This document shows positions 51,515 to 60,701 of a stretch of DNA of 64,000 nt, piece by piece. A program made the position numbers and the translations under genes. The DNA is taken from NCBI GenBank assembly GCA_019448385.1, contig JAGTXO010000007.1:124001-188000 (forward strand), read 5' to 3'. The notes below the pieces were generated by a model. It was not told the origin of the DNA, made no database searches, and worked only from the letters and a program-made list of their open reading frames with translations. The stretch's first letter is position 1. Each line of letters begins with the position of its first letter. Source of the stretch: Diacronema lutheri. Taxonomy: Eukaryota; Haptophyta; Pavlovophyceae; Pavlovales; Pavlovaceae.

Positions 51515-52561
51515 TCAACGCGGCACTGCTCTGCTCGTCTCGCCGATCGATTTGCGCTCGACCGAGACCTGCACCCTATGCCATGGCGCCTCGGGCACCA
51601 CCCACTCGCCCGCAAGTGCGCCGCCGTCGACGACGAGCCCGCCGACCGGGATGACCACCGCGCCGATCACGCTCGTCTCTGATGGCCGCCACATCTCGCC
51701 GTGCGTCCATGCGAGGTGGAGGGTGATCGTCTCCGCCAGTGGCTGCCCGCCCCATTCCTCGGCGAAGCGCACGAGCAGGCCGTCGGGGTGTAGCCGGCGC
51801 GTGCACGCGAGCTCGCCGCACTGCACGCGCACGGTTGCCATGCTCGGATCGAGCGCCGAGACCGCGCCCATTGTCACGAGCGTCAGCGCGGCCCGCTCAG
51901 ACAGCGCCGCCGGGCCGGGCGTGGCGACGTGCGCGTACTGCTCGCCCCGCGTCACCACGCCCGAGTCGTCGGGCTCGAGCAGCCACGCCCACGTGCCCAT
52001 CGCTCGTGCGAGCGCCCGGCGGTGCGCACTCTTTAGCGCGCCAAGCACGCGCTCGGGGTAACGTAGAGCGGCGTACGCTGCGATGGCCTCGCGCGCCGCG
52101 GCGGCGGGCAGAACAGCCGCCCACGCTGGCCGAGTTGCAGCCGCGGCTGCGGCCATCGCCTCGAGCAGCGCGTCGTCCGCATCGGGCGCTGCACACTGCA
52201 GTGCGCGCTCGCGCGCCACGGCCGGCCTCGCCCATGCTGGGCGCATCCACTCCGGGCTGGGCGGCGGGGACAAGAAGTGGGCGGCAGTCTGCCAGCGCGA
52301 AAAGGAGGCGGCAAGGCGCAACTGGATGGTGCACCAGACGGCCGAGACGATCCGGTCGACCACCACCCCGTACAGCGTCTCGCTGTACTGCCGCTCCGTC
52401 TCGGCCGCCACGCGCAGCCGCTCGTACAGCTCAGAGAGCTCGCGCTGGCGCCACGCGCGGGCCGTCGTTTCAAAGGGCTCGTCCGACGCGCCCACGTGCC
52501 GCGCGCCCTCGCCTTCGCGCGCCTCGTCGGCACATGGCGAGTCCACCGCGGTTCCCGCCAT
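51515..52561 (-). CDS. protein of unknown function
   Basis: The protein has 348 residues in one exon, with start MAGTAVDSPC at 52561. The N-terminal half is helical (WRQRELSELYERLRVAAETERQYSETLYGVVVDRIVSAV) with an Ala-rich segment. The second half looks like a beta-rich domain (CGELACTRRLHPDGLLVRFAEEWGGQPLAETITLHLAW...VIGAVVIPVGGLVVDGGALAGEWVV), perhaps C2-like. No family is assigned. Its ATG lies only 15 bp from that of the TPR gene on the other strand. Confidence 0.65.
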   Translation of the reverse strand: MAGTAVDSPCADEAREGEGARHVGASDEPFETTARAWRQRELSELYERLRVAAETERQYSETLYGVVVDRIVSAVWCTIQLRLAASFSRWQTAAHFLSPPPSPEWMRPAWARPAVARERALQCAAPDADDALLEAMAAAAAATRPAWAAVLPAAAAREAIAAYAALRYPERVLGALKSAHRRALARAMGTWAWLLEPDDSGVVTRGEQYAHVATPGPAALSERAALTLVTMGAVSALDPSMATVRVQCGELACTRRLHPDGLLVRFAEEWGGQPLAETITLHLAWTHGEMWRPSETSVIGAVVIPVGGLVVDGGALAGEWVVPEAPWHRVQVSVERKSIGETSRAVPR

Positions 52562-52576
52562 CGCTTTCCCACCGCG
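52562..52576. promoter_or_regulatory. 15-bp gap between divergent start codons
   Basis: The gap reads CGCTTTCCCACCGCG. Both transcripts must begin inside each other's coding region or have almost no 5' UTR, or one start is further downstream than assigned (next Met of the TPR gene is not early). Confidence 0.5.
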
Positions 52577-54067
52577 ATGTCGGAAAATCGGCGCTCGCGC
52601 GACGCTGGCAACCTCTTGTTCGCCGAGGGCAAGTTCGAGGAGGCTGTGGCAGAGTACAGGCGAGCGCTAACGGAGTCCCAGCTAGGCATCGACGAGCGTG
52701 TGGATCTCCTCGCCAACCTCGCCGTCGCACAGCTCAAGCTCGGCGACGCGCACGGCTCGGCGGAGACGTGCTCGTCGGCGAGCCTCCTCGCGAGCAACGA
52801 GCGCGTGCTGAAAACGGCCGTGAAGGCGTATCAGCAGCTCGGCGATGCGGCCGCGGTGCGTGATGCTAAGCTCGCGCTCCGCGCCGCGACGAGCGGCGGC
52901 GATGCGTTTGCGGCCGACGGCCAGCGGAACGGCGCGGCGCGCGGCGCGCACGCGAACGCGCCGACGGGTACGGCGCCGACGCGCAATGAAGCGGAGGGCG
53001 AGGTGCAATTCGAGCCGGAGGGCGAGGCACGCGCCGGACCGCCGGATTTCGAGCGCGCGGCGTGCGCGGAGCCGACAAGTGGCGCAGTGCCGAGCGCGGA
53101 CGTCGGCGCGCAACGGGGGACGGCGGCGCGCATGGTGGGCCGTTCTGCCGACTCGGACGCGCGCGCGGTCGAGGCGTCGATGAGCGAGCTGCAGCACAAT
53201 TTGGGCCCAAAGCTGCACGAGTTGATTGCGGGCGTGGACAAGTGGGCGGCGCGCCTCGAGGCCTCCGGCGCGCAATCGCCCGTACTCCCGCGTCTCGACG
53301 AACTCGCAACCCTCGCCGCCGGCTCGCGCATCGCCGTATGCGTCAGCCTCGACGGCGCTGCGCTCGACGCGGGCAGTGCGCGCAGCCTCGGCGCCGCGCT
53401 GCTGCGCGTGTGCGCGGCCACCGCGCCTGCGTGCACCGGTGCGCCGTCAGCCACGGAGGAGGTGGACGGCGCGCCGCTCGACGAGCCGCTTGCAGATGAC
53501 GAGCGCGAGGCGCGCGTGCGCCAGCTCGGCGCGGACGCGCTGCGGCTCTCGCCCGTGCAGATCGCAGACGCGCTGCGCGACAGGTGTGGCGTGCAGCTGC
53601 GGCCCGAATTCTCCGAGTGGTGTGAGGTGGCCACGATGGAGGAATGGCCGCTCTGCGTCCTCTCCCATTCGCTCAAGCCCGTCGTGCGTCAGCTCCTCCG
53701 CCAGGCAGGCCTTGGCCACGTCACCGCGCTCGCGGCGGACGCGATCTGTCGCGCCGATGCGGGCTCGAGCAGTTGGGAGGCGACAGGCTGGTCGGCGACC
53801 GACCGTATCCGCGCGCTGCGCGGCTGGCTCTCCTCGTCCGGCCCGGTGACGGCGCAGCCCGGCCCGGCGACGGCCTTGCAGCTCGTGCTCGTCGGCGCGA
53901 GCGCTCAGGACGCGTTGCTCCTCCGGGCCGAGCCGCCGCTCGTTCGCACGCTCTACGCGCTGCGCGGCTCGGCGCTCGAGCGCTGGTGCGCGGCGCACGG
54001 CGTCGCCTGCCGGACGTTCGCCTCCTTTGACGCGCTGCGCGACGATCTCGCTGCTCTCAGCCGTTGA
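52577..54067 (+). CDS. TPR protein with degenerate HAD-like C-terminal domain
   Basis: The protein has 496 residues in one exon. Residues about 1-105 form tetratricopeptide repeats (RDAGNLLFAEGKFEEAVAEYRRAL, VDLLANLAVAQLKLGDAHGSAETCSSAL-like, VLKTAVKAYQQLGDAAAVRDAKLAL), as in co-chaperones. After a low-complexity linker, residues about 250-490 resemble a haloacid dehalogenase phosphatase of the pyrimidine 5'-nucleotidase type: CVSLDGAALD in place of DxDxT, PLCVLSHSLKPVVRQLLRQAGL (Ser motif II), and LVLVGASAQDALLL in place of GDGxxD. The catalytic Asp residues are altered, so this half may be inactive. Role unknown. Confidence 0.75.
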   Translation: MSENRRSRDAGNLLFAEGKFEEAVAEYRRALTESQLGIDERVDLLANLAVAQLKLGDAHGSAETCSSASLLASNERVLKTAVKAYQQLGDAAAVRDAKLALRAATSGGDAFAADGQRNGAARGAHANAPTGTAPTRNEAEGEVQFEPEGEARAGPPDFERAACAEPTSGAVPSADVGAQRGTAARMVGRSADSDARAVEASMSELQHNLGPKLHELIAGVDKWAARLEASGAQSPVLPRLDELATLAAGSRIAVCVSLDGAALDAGSARSLGAALLRVCAATAPACTGAPSATEEVDGAPLDEPLADDEREARVRQLGADALRLSPVQIADALRDRCGVQLRPEFSEWCEVATMEEWPLCVLSHSLKPVVRQLLRQAGLGHVTALAADAICRADAGSSSWEATGWSATDRIRALRGWLSSSGPVTAQPGPATALQLVLVGASAQDALLLRAEPPLVRTLYALRGSALERWCAAHGVACRTFASFDALRDDLAALSR

Positions 54068-54394
54068 CTAGGCAGTTGAATCCTCGGCAGTTGAATCCGG
54101 GTGCGGGGGCGGGAGCTCACCCTTCGGCTTTCGGTACGATTGCGTATGTGCGCACACAATCGTCCGTTTCCGCCCCCCGCCATCCCCAACCCCCCCCCCC
54201 CCCCCCCCCCCCCCTGCCCTGCCCCCCTTTTTGCTCAAGTCTTTCGCCCCGTGCCTTGCTCTTTGTGCGGCTCCGCGCTCGCACTGGGGCGCGCTCGGAA
54301 CAGAGCGCACGGGCGGCTGTGCGGCGGGCCGTGCACGCGCAGCTCGTGCCGTCGGGCGTCCGCCCGCACGCGCATTGGTCGGCGTGCGCGTCGC
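54068..54394. other. convergent spacer with poly-C run
   Basis: The 327 bp between two 3' ends contain GCAGTTGAATCC twice (54071-54096) and the 25-C run. No gene seen. Confidence 0.6.
54190..54214 (+). repeat. poly-C run, 25 nt
   Basis: An uninterrupted C tract between convergent genes, preceded by CCCCAA. Confidence 0.95.
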
Positions 54395-54904
54395 CTACGC
54401 CTCGTGCGTCTCCATGTTAAGCACGTGCATCTTGTACGTGTTGCTGCCCGCCGGCGCTCCGGCGTGCAGCTCGTGCAGCGGCCGCAGCAGCTTCCAATAG
54501 CCCACGTCCTTCCCGAGCATCGGCTGCTCGTTTGCCCACCGCGCCTTGAGCGTCGCCGCCTCCTGGAAGGCGAGGTGCGCCGCGAGGCGCTTCTCGGTAC
54601 TGACCGGGTCCTCCATCTTGCTTGCGATCCACTTGGTGATTGGGTGCATCCCGCCCATCTTCTCGATGCGCTGCTCTGACCGCGCGTCGAGGCTCATCTG
54701 GAACGCGCCGTTGTGCCGGCCGGCCTCGTTGAAGTCGATCTTCTCGCCCTCGTCCGCGGCCGACGCGGACGAAACCGGCACGCCGGGCCGCTTCTTCGGA
54801 AAGATGCTGGCCAGGCCACCCGTGACGCTATTGGACACGATCGCGGCCTCCGCCGCTTCGTCGTCGAGCGGCACGAACGCGCCGTTGTACCGCGGCTCGC
54901 CCAT
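54395..54904 (-). CDS. small conserved-looking protein of unknown function
   Basis: The protein has 169 residues; start MGEPRYNGAFVPL at 54904. It is balanced in composition, helical and without membrane segments: ITKWIASKMEDPVSTEKRLAAHLAFQEAATLKARWANEQPMLGKDVGYWKLLRPLHELHAG. It contains two short motifs of similar form near the N-terminus (PRYNGAFVPLD and GRHNGAFQMSLD), perhaps a duplicated binding motif. No family recognised. It is divergent from PRPF31 with 60 bp between. Confidence 0.7.
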   Translation of the reverse strand: MGEPRYNGAFVPLDDEAAEAAIVSNSVTGGLASIFPKKRPGVPVSSASAADEGEKIDFNEAGRHNGAFQMSLDARSEQRIEKMGGMHPITKWIASKMEDPVSTEKRLAAHLAFQEAATLKARWANEQPMLGKDVGYWKLLRPLHELHAGAPAGSNTYKMHVLNMETHEA

Positions 54905-54964
54905 CTTGAGCACTTCCTTGCGGCCCTCGGTGTCGCGGCGCCTGATTTCAAATGTGGTGACGCC

Positions 54965-56618
54965 ATGCTCACGGACTTCCTCGCCGACTTGGACGATCTC
55001 GACGGCGAGGGCGGCGAGGAGGAGCATGGCGGCGAGGGAGAGGGGCACGACGCGGATGGGGGCGACGGCGTGGATCGCGACGTGCCCATGGGCGAGGCCG
55101 GCGGCAGCGCGCCCGCCGTCGTGCGCGCCGCTCCGACCGGCCTGCTGCGCAGCGCGCGGCTGCAGGAGCTCGTGACGACGGTCAAGTCGCTCGTGGCAGC
55201 GGGGCCGCCGGATGGCTCGATGTCGCTCGGCGAATCCCACCCCGAGTACGCTGCCATCGTCGCGTGCAACGAGGTCTGCCTCGACATTGATTCCGAGATC
55301 GACGTGCTCGTGCGGTGCGCGCGCGCCGCGTACGCCAAGCGCTTCCCCGAGCTCGAGTCGCTCGTCGTCGCGCCGCTCGACTACGCGCGGGTCGTGCTCA
55401 AGATTGGCGATGAGGCCGACCTGACGGCGGTCGAGCTCGCCGGCATCGTGCCCGCCGCCACCGTGATGGTCGTGACAGTGACTGCGTCGACGACGTCGGG
55501 CGCGCCGCTGCCGGCCGAGGCTCTCGCCAACACAATCGACCAGTGCCGACAGGCGGTCGAGCTGGCGGACTGCAAGGCGCAGCTGCAGGCGTACGTGGAG
55601 ACGCGGATGCACGCCGTCGCGCCCAATCTCACCACCATCGTCGGTGCCGACGTCGCCGCGCGGCTGATCGGCACGGCGGGCGGGCTGACGAAACTCGCCG
55701 GGCTGCCGGCCGGCGTCGTGCAGTCGCTCGGCGTCAAGCGGCGGACGCTGGGCGGGCTCGCGTCGGGCGGGCAATTGGCGCACACGGGGCACATCATGGG
55801 CTGCGCGCTCCTCCAGGGCACGCCGCCCGCGCTGCGCACCAAGGTCGCCCGCCTTCTCTCCGGCCGGTGCACGCTCGCCGCGCGGGTCGACGGTTTCCGC
55901 TCTGCGGGCGGCGAAGTCGATAGCTCGGTCGGCGCAAAGTTCCGCGAGGAGATCTTGGGCAAGCTGGACAAGTGGCAGGAGCCGCGGGCGTTCAAGGTGG
56001 CCAAGGCGTTGCCCATTCCCGAGGGCAAGACGTCGCGCAAGCGCGGCGGCGCGCGCGCGCGCAAGCAGCGTGAGCGCACGCAGGTGACCGAAATGCGCGT
56101 GCAGGCGAACCGCGTCACGTTTGGCGTCGCGGAGGACACGTTCGGGCTGGACGAGGAGGGGATTGGCACGCTGGCCAAGGGGCAGGGCTCAGGCAAGCTG
56201 CGCATTGCCGCCAAGCAGACCAAGGTGGCAAACCACACAAACAAGCGCATCGCCGACGAGGCGAAGCGCGCAGGGCCATCGGGTGGCGCAACTGGCGGTG
56301 CGCGCCGCGCGCTTCGCGCTGCGCCCTCGCCGTGCGTACGCAAAGCGCTCTCGGCAGGCAGCTGTGGCGCTCGTTGGCGCGACGCGCGCGCGCCTGTGCA
56401 ACGCGCGTGCGCCTGGGCCCCGCACGCACTCGTCGCTCATGCGCTGCAGCCGACCGCCCACGCCCTCTGCAGGCCTTACCTCGACGCTGGCCTTCACGCC
56501 TGTGCAGGGCATCGAGCTGGTCAACCCACGCGCGCAGGCCGAGCAGAGCGAAGGGACCGACACGTACTTTTCGCGCGCTGCTTCCTTCTTCAGCAAGGAA
56601 CGAAGTGCGCGCGTATGA
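54965..56618 (+). CDS. PRPF31: U4/U6 snRNP protein PRP31
   Basis: It binds 15.5K-U4 snRNA and joins U4/U6 with U5 to form the tri-snRNP. Exons 54965-56297 and 56473-56618 make about 492 residues (human 499). The order is an acidic start MLTDFLADLDDLDG, NOSIC/coiled region (HPEYAAIVACNEVCLDIDSEI), and a Nop domain (VAPNLTTIVGADVAARLIGTAGGLTKLAGLPAGVVQSLG..GHIMGCALLQGTPPALRTKVARLLSGRCTLAARVD). A Lys/Arg-rich segment with RVTFGVAEDTFGL follows. After the intron (56298-56472, GTGCGC..CTGCAG, phase 1) comes LTSTLAFTPVQGIELVNP..YFSRAASFF, matching the human tail around SVAFTPLQGLEIVNP. Complete. Confidence 0.95.
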
Positions 56619-56662
56619 GTGGTCAGCTGTCCGATTTCGGTCCTGTCTCAAACAATGATGCC

Positions 56663-56805
56663 CCGCCGCAGCAACGCTGCGCGTCGTGCTCCCGCGCTAG
56701 CCAAACGCGAAGAGCTCCCTCACAAGGACGTCCTTCCGAACAGCCCGCGCTGCACTCGGGGCGCTCAACCGTGCCCCTGATCGGATTTGGCTTGACCATC
56801 TATAC
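56663..56805 (+). repeat. dispersed repeat, copy 2 (solo)
   Basis: The 143 bp match 18851-18991, including the AAGGACGTCCTT palindrome and the GGCTTGACCATCTATAC end. The main differences are a CTCAA insertion-like change after GGGGCG and scattered substitutions. It lies between convergent genes and supplies the stop codon of the BMT5-like gene. Confidence 0.9.
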
Positions 56806-57796
56806 CGTGCCGCCGCCGCCGCCGCCGCCGGGCGACAGCCGCTCTGCGCGCTGCTCGTGCTCGGCCTGCTCACGCCGCTCAAAGCAGTACGTGACGGAGC
56901 CCTCCCCCTTAGCCACCGCGCTGTTGGGCTGCCAGCTCTCCGCCGCGTCCGGACGCGAAGCCGCCAACCCGCGCGTCCGCCTGTGCTCGTAGCCCGGGTA
57001 CAGGGCGGGATCAAAGGGCACCTCGCGCGCGAAGCGCAGGCCGAGCAGGCCGTCGGCGAGCGAGGGCACGCCCCATTGCGAGTAGGGGCGGCCGCGTCGG
57101 AGCGTGACGTGCGCCTCGCCCGCGCCAGCCGTGCTCGTGCGCGGCGCGAGCATGGCGCGCGCGGCGCGCAGCGTGCGCCGAATGAGCCGCCGGTGGTGCT
57201 CCGCGTTCTGCCGCTCGTCCTTGATGCCCGCGCCCGCGTGCGGGAAGTTGAAGACGACGAACCGGCACGCCGACCGCCACTCGCACAGCGACGCGCACGA
57301 GTCCACGGCGGTTGCGTCGACGCCATACAGCACGCGCGCGCCGCTGCGCTGGAGCTGTGCTCGCGCAGCGAAGCGGACGCGCGGTGGTGGCGCGGCGCAG
57401 GCGGCGTCGGGGTCGGCGGCGTTCAGAGCGCAGCGAGGCGGAGGCACGGGCGCTGGAGCGGCCGCGCGCGCGTGCGCGCGCATGCGCGCGCATGCGCGCG
57501 TGCACCTCGTCCGCATTGGCCGCGCACGCGTCGCCGTATTTGCGACGTGCATCTTCCATAGAGTCGAAGGCCGTGACGATCAGCCCCGCGCCGCCATCGC
57601 CTGCCGCGCCACGCAGCCGAGCAAGCGCGCGCGACCACGAAAAGTCACCGTCACCGAGCACGAGCACGGTTGAGCCCGCGTGGTAGGGCATCTCAGCCTC
57701 AGCAAATACGCGACGCTGCTCGCCCGTCTTGAGCACGCCGGGCGACCTGCGCGCCGCCGCCAGACGCCGCCGTTTCGCGCCCTTGCGCTTGGACAT
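56800..57796 (-). CDS. BMT5-like 25S rRNA uridine-N3 methyltransferase (DUF2431)
   Basis: Exons 57796-57506 and 57354-56800 make about 281 residues. It is a Rossmann-fold SAM-dependent enzyme; yeast Bmt5 methylates U2634 of 25S rRNA in the nucleolus. Motifs: VLVLGDGDFSWSRALA (SAM loop, family GEGDFSFS), VTAFDSMEDARRKY, then across the intron ANADE-LQRSGARVLYGVDATAV, FVVFNFPHAGAGIKDE, AHVTLRRGRPYSQW, and LYPGYEHRRTRG. The N-terminus is a basic nucleolar-type signal (MSKRKGAKRRRLAAARR). The intron (57355-57505) is GTGCAC..CACAG. The last residues, a poly-Gly tract and TV, are encoded by a GCC run and the edge of the dispersed repeat, which contains the TAG stop. Confidence 0.9.
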
Positions 57797-57915
57797 GTCA
57801 CCCCGCGCTCATGATGCGCCGGCCATGCTGATTGATTCGACACAGGCCGCTAATTTCCGCTCACGCCCCCTCGCATGGCGGATGGGCTCGCCTGAACGGT
57901 GATTTTGCACTCGGC

Positions 57916-60458
57916 ATGCGGCTGGCGCTCGGTGCGGCGATGCTGCTCAGCCTGCCCAGAGCCGCGTGCGCCGCTGTCGCGCACGCCACCGTGCCGCTCG
58001 CCGCGCGCTCGGCAGCGCCACTCAGCGCGCGCGCCGGCGCGCGCCTTGCGGCGCGCGCGGCGCCGCGCGTCCGGCGCGCGCTGCCGGTCGCGCTGACGGT
58101 CTCCGACCTCGTGAGCTCGTTGGTCGGCCTGCGCGACTTATCGATGCCGCTCACGGGTGTTGTCGGCCTCTCGCGCTTCACCACCACGAGCGCCGCGCCC
58201 GCGCGCGTGCCGCACCCGCCGCTTATCCTCGCGGCGGGCGGTGCGCTGCTCGACCTCACCGACGACGAGCGCGAGCTCTTCGCCTTCCTGCGCGAAGTGG
58301 CGGCGGCGGCGGGATGCAAGACGGTGATGCGCGTGGCCGGCGGCTGGGTGCGCGACAAGCTCCTCGGCCGGCGCTGCTACGACATTGACGTCGCGCTCGA
58401 CAACATGACGGGCCTCGCGTTTGCAAACGCGATCCGCTCGGTCCTCGAGGCGCGCGGCGAGGACCTGCTGCACATCGGCGTGATCCAGGCGAACCCGGAG
58501 CAGTCAAAGCACCTGGAGACCGTCGCGATCAACCTGCGCGGCTTCTCCATTGATCTGGTCAACCTGCGCTCCGAGGAGTACTCGTCCGAGTCGCGCATCC
58601 CGTCGGGCGTGCGCTTTGGCTCGGCGCTTTCTGACGCTGCACGGCGCGACCTCACGATCAACTCGCTCTTCTACAACCTGCAGACGGACGCGCTCGAGGA
58701 CATGACGGGCCGCGCGCTCGCCGATCTCGCCGCACGCCGCATTGACACGCCGCTCGAGCCGCTCGAGACGCTGCTCGACGACCCGCTGCGCGTGCTGCGC
58801 GCAATCCGGTTTGGCGCGCGCTTTGATTACGAGATCGCGCCGCGGCTGCGCGCGGCCATGATGGACCCGGGCGTGCAGGCGCAGCTGTGCTCCAAGATCT
58901 CGCGCGAGCGCGTGCTTCGCGAGCTCGCCGCGATGATCGACGCCGCCGGCGCCGCGCCCGTCCGCGCGTTCCGGCTGATTCATGCCCTCCGGCTGCACGA
59001 GGCCATTTTCCTCGCGCAGCAAGCGCTCGTGCCGCGCGCGCCCAACGCACCTGCCGGCGGCGGCAGCGGCGGCGGCGGTGGCGGCGCTGGCGCCGATGTG
59101 GACGCGCGTGCGGCGGCGCTCGTGCCGCCGCAGCCCGGCGCGCCGGAGCGCGTGCCCACCGCGGCGCGGGACGCGGCCACGCCGTCCGCGTCATCGCACG
59201 TCGAGCGCGCGGTGCTGATGCACGAGGCTGCGCGCGCGCTCCGCTCGGCGACCGGGCGGATTGAGGCGTTGCACGCGCTGCTGTGCGAGAGCGAAGGGCC
59301 GTGCGTCGAGCGCGCCGCGCAGCGCGCAGGCGTACCGGGCGTCGCAGCGCGCGTGCCGGTCGCGCGCGCTCGCTCGCGGCGCGACCAGGCCGGCGAGGCG
59401 AAGGCGATGGCCGACGGCGCAGCCGCGCCCGCCGACGCGCCGGCCGACGGGCCCGACGAGCACGCCGAGTGCGCGATCGACAACGTCGTCGGCCTGCGCG
59501 AGCTGCTGGTGGCCATTCGCTGCGTTCATGCCGACAAGACAGAGCGGTTTCGGGTGTGGGTCGCAACTGCGCTTCTGCCGCTTGCCGAGCACGCGATCGA
59601 CGGCGGCCCGCTGCCGCCCGCGTCCGTCGGCGGCGGGAGCAAGGGCAAGGAGCGGGTTGGCAAGCGGCCGCCCAACCTGTCCGAGGGCGTGATGCGCCAC
59701 GGGCTGCGCGGCATGACGTCGCAAGACGTGAGTGCGGTACAGCGCATGCTCACCTATGCTCCGCACTTTGACGAAACGCTCGCGCCGCTCCTGCGCGAGG
59801 CGCGCGCGCACGCGGCGGGCGAGCCGGCAGACGCCGACGGGCGCGAGCCCGCCAAGCACACCTTCTCGCGCCGCGAGCTCGGGCTGCTGCTGCGCGGAGC
59901 GGGCCCACAATGGCGCTCATGCCTGCAGCTCGCGCTTGTGCGCGCGCTCCCGCCGCTCGCGCCCGAGCCGAGCACGGAGGCAACGCGCGCGTGGCGCGAG
60001 AGCGCGCCGACCGCCGGCACAATCCGGGCGTTTGCGCTGCTCACCGATGCGATCGCGCGGCTGCAGCTCGAGGTGCGCGCGCACGCCCCGCAGCGGCTGA
60101 TTTCTGTTGTCGTGCGCCGCGCCCAGCGCCCGCTGCACCGCGCCACGCAGCGCCGTGTCCGCGCCTCGAAACGCAATCGCCCCGCCTTCCGGTTGCGCCT
60201 GCCGTGCGACAACGTTTTGCACTCGCTAACGGCCGCGCACCCGTGTGCTCTCCCCTCGCCGCCATGCTGCAGGACGCGTGGCAGCTCAGCCCGCTGCTCG
60301 ACGGCAACGAGCTCATGGAACGGGGCGTGCCCAAGGGCCGCGCGATCGGCGCGACGCAGGCAGCGCTGATCGAGTGGCAGCTCGAGACGCCCGACGCGAC
60401 GCAGGACGACGCGCGCCGCTGGCTCGCGCGCCGGTTGAGCGAGGAGGCGACGCGCTGA
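57916..60458 (+). CDS. CCA tRNA nucleotidyltransferase (class II)
   Basis: It adds CCA to tRNA 3' ends. Exons 57916-60072 and 60273-60458 make about 780 residues. The start MRLALGAAMLLSLPRAACA gives a hydrophobic/basic leader that may target an organelle; an internal Met could serve the cytosol and nucleus. Catalytic motifs: MRVAGGWVRDKLLG and CYDIDVALDN (GGxVRD and DxD metal site), then RRDLTINSLFYNL, DDPLRVLRAIRFGARF and SRERVLREL. A Gly/Ala/Pro-rich insert (about residues 375-430) and a second insert enlarge it against roughly 400-430 residues in other eukaryotes. The intron (60073-60272, GTGCGC..CTGCAG) leads to DAWQLSPLLDGNELMERGVPKGRAIGATQAALIEWQL, the family's C-terminal tail. Confidence 0.93.
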
Positions 60459-60701
60459 TTCTGTGGGAGGGCATGACCCCCCGAGCCCAGAGGACGGAAG
60501 TGTGCGCGCCCTGGCGCGGCTTCTGCGCTGTCCCGTGCGTGCACAGGCGCGACCAGAAGGTCACAGTGGTGCACCCGCACGGCATCTGCAGGCGTCCATC
60601 TCTCTCAGTCACTGTGACAGCTGCCGCGGGGCGAGCAGCAGCTGGCGAATGTGTGAAGGACAAGGGTGTGTGACAGGCTGCACTTGGGCCAAGACGCTGG
60701 C

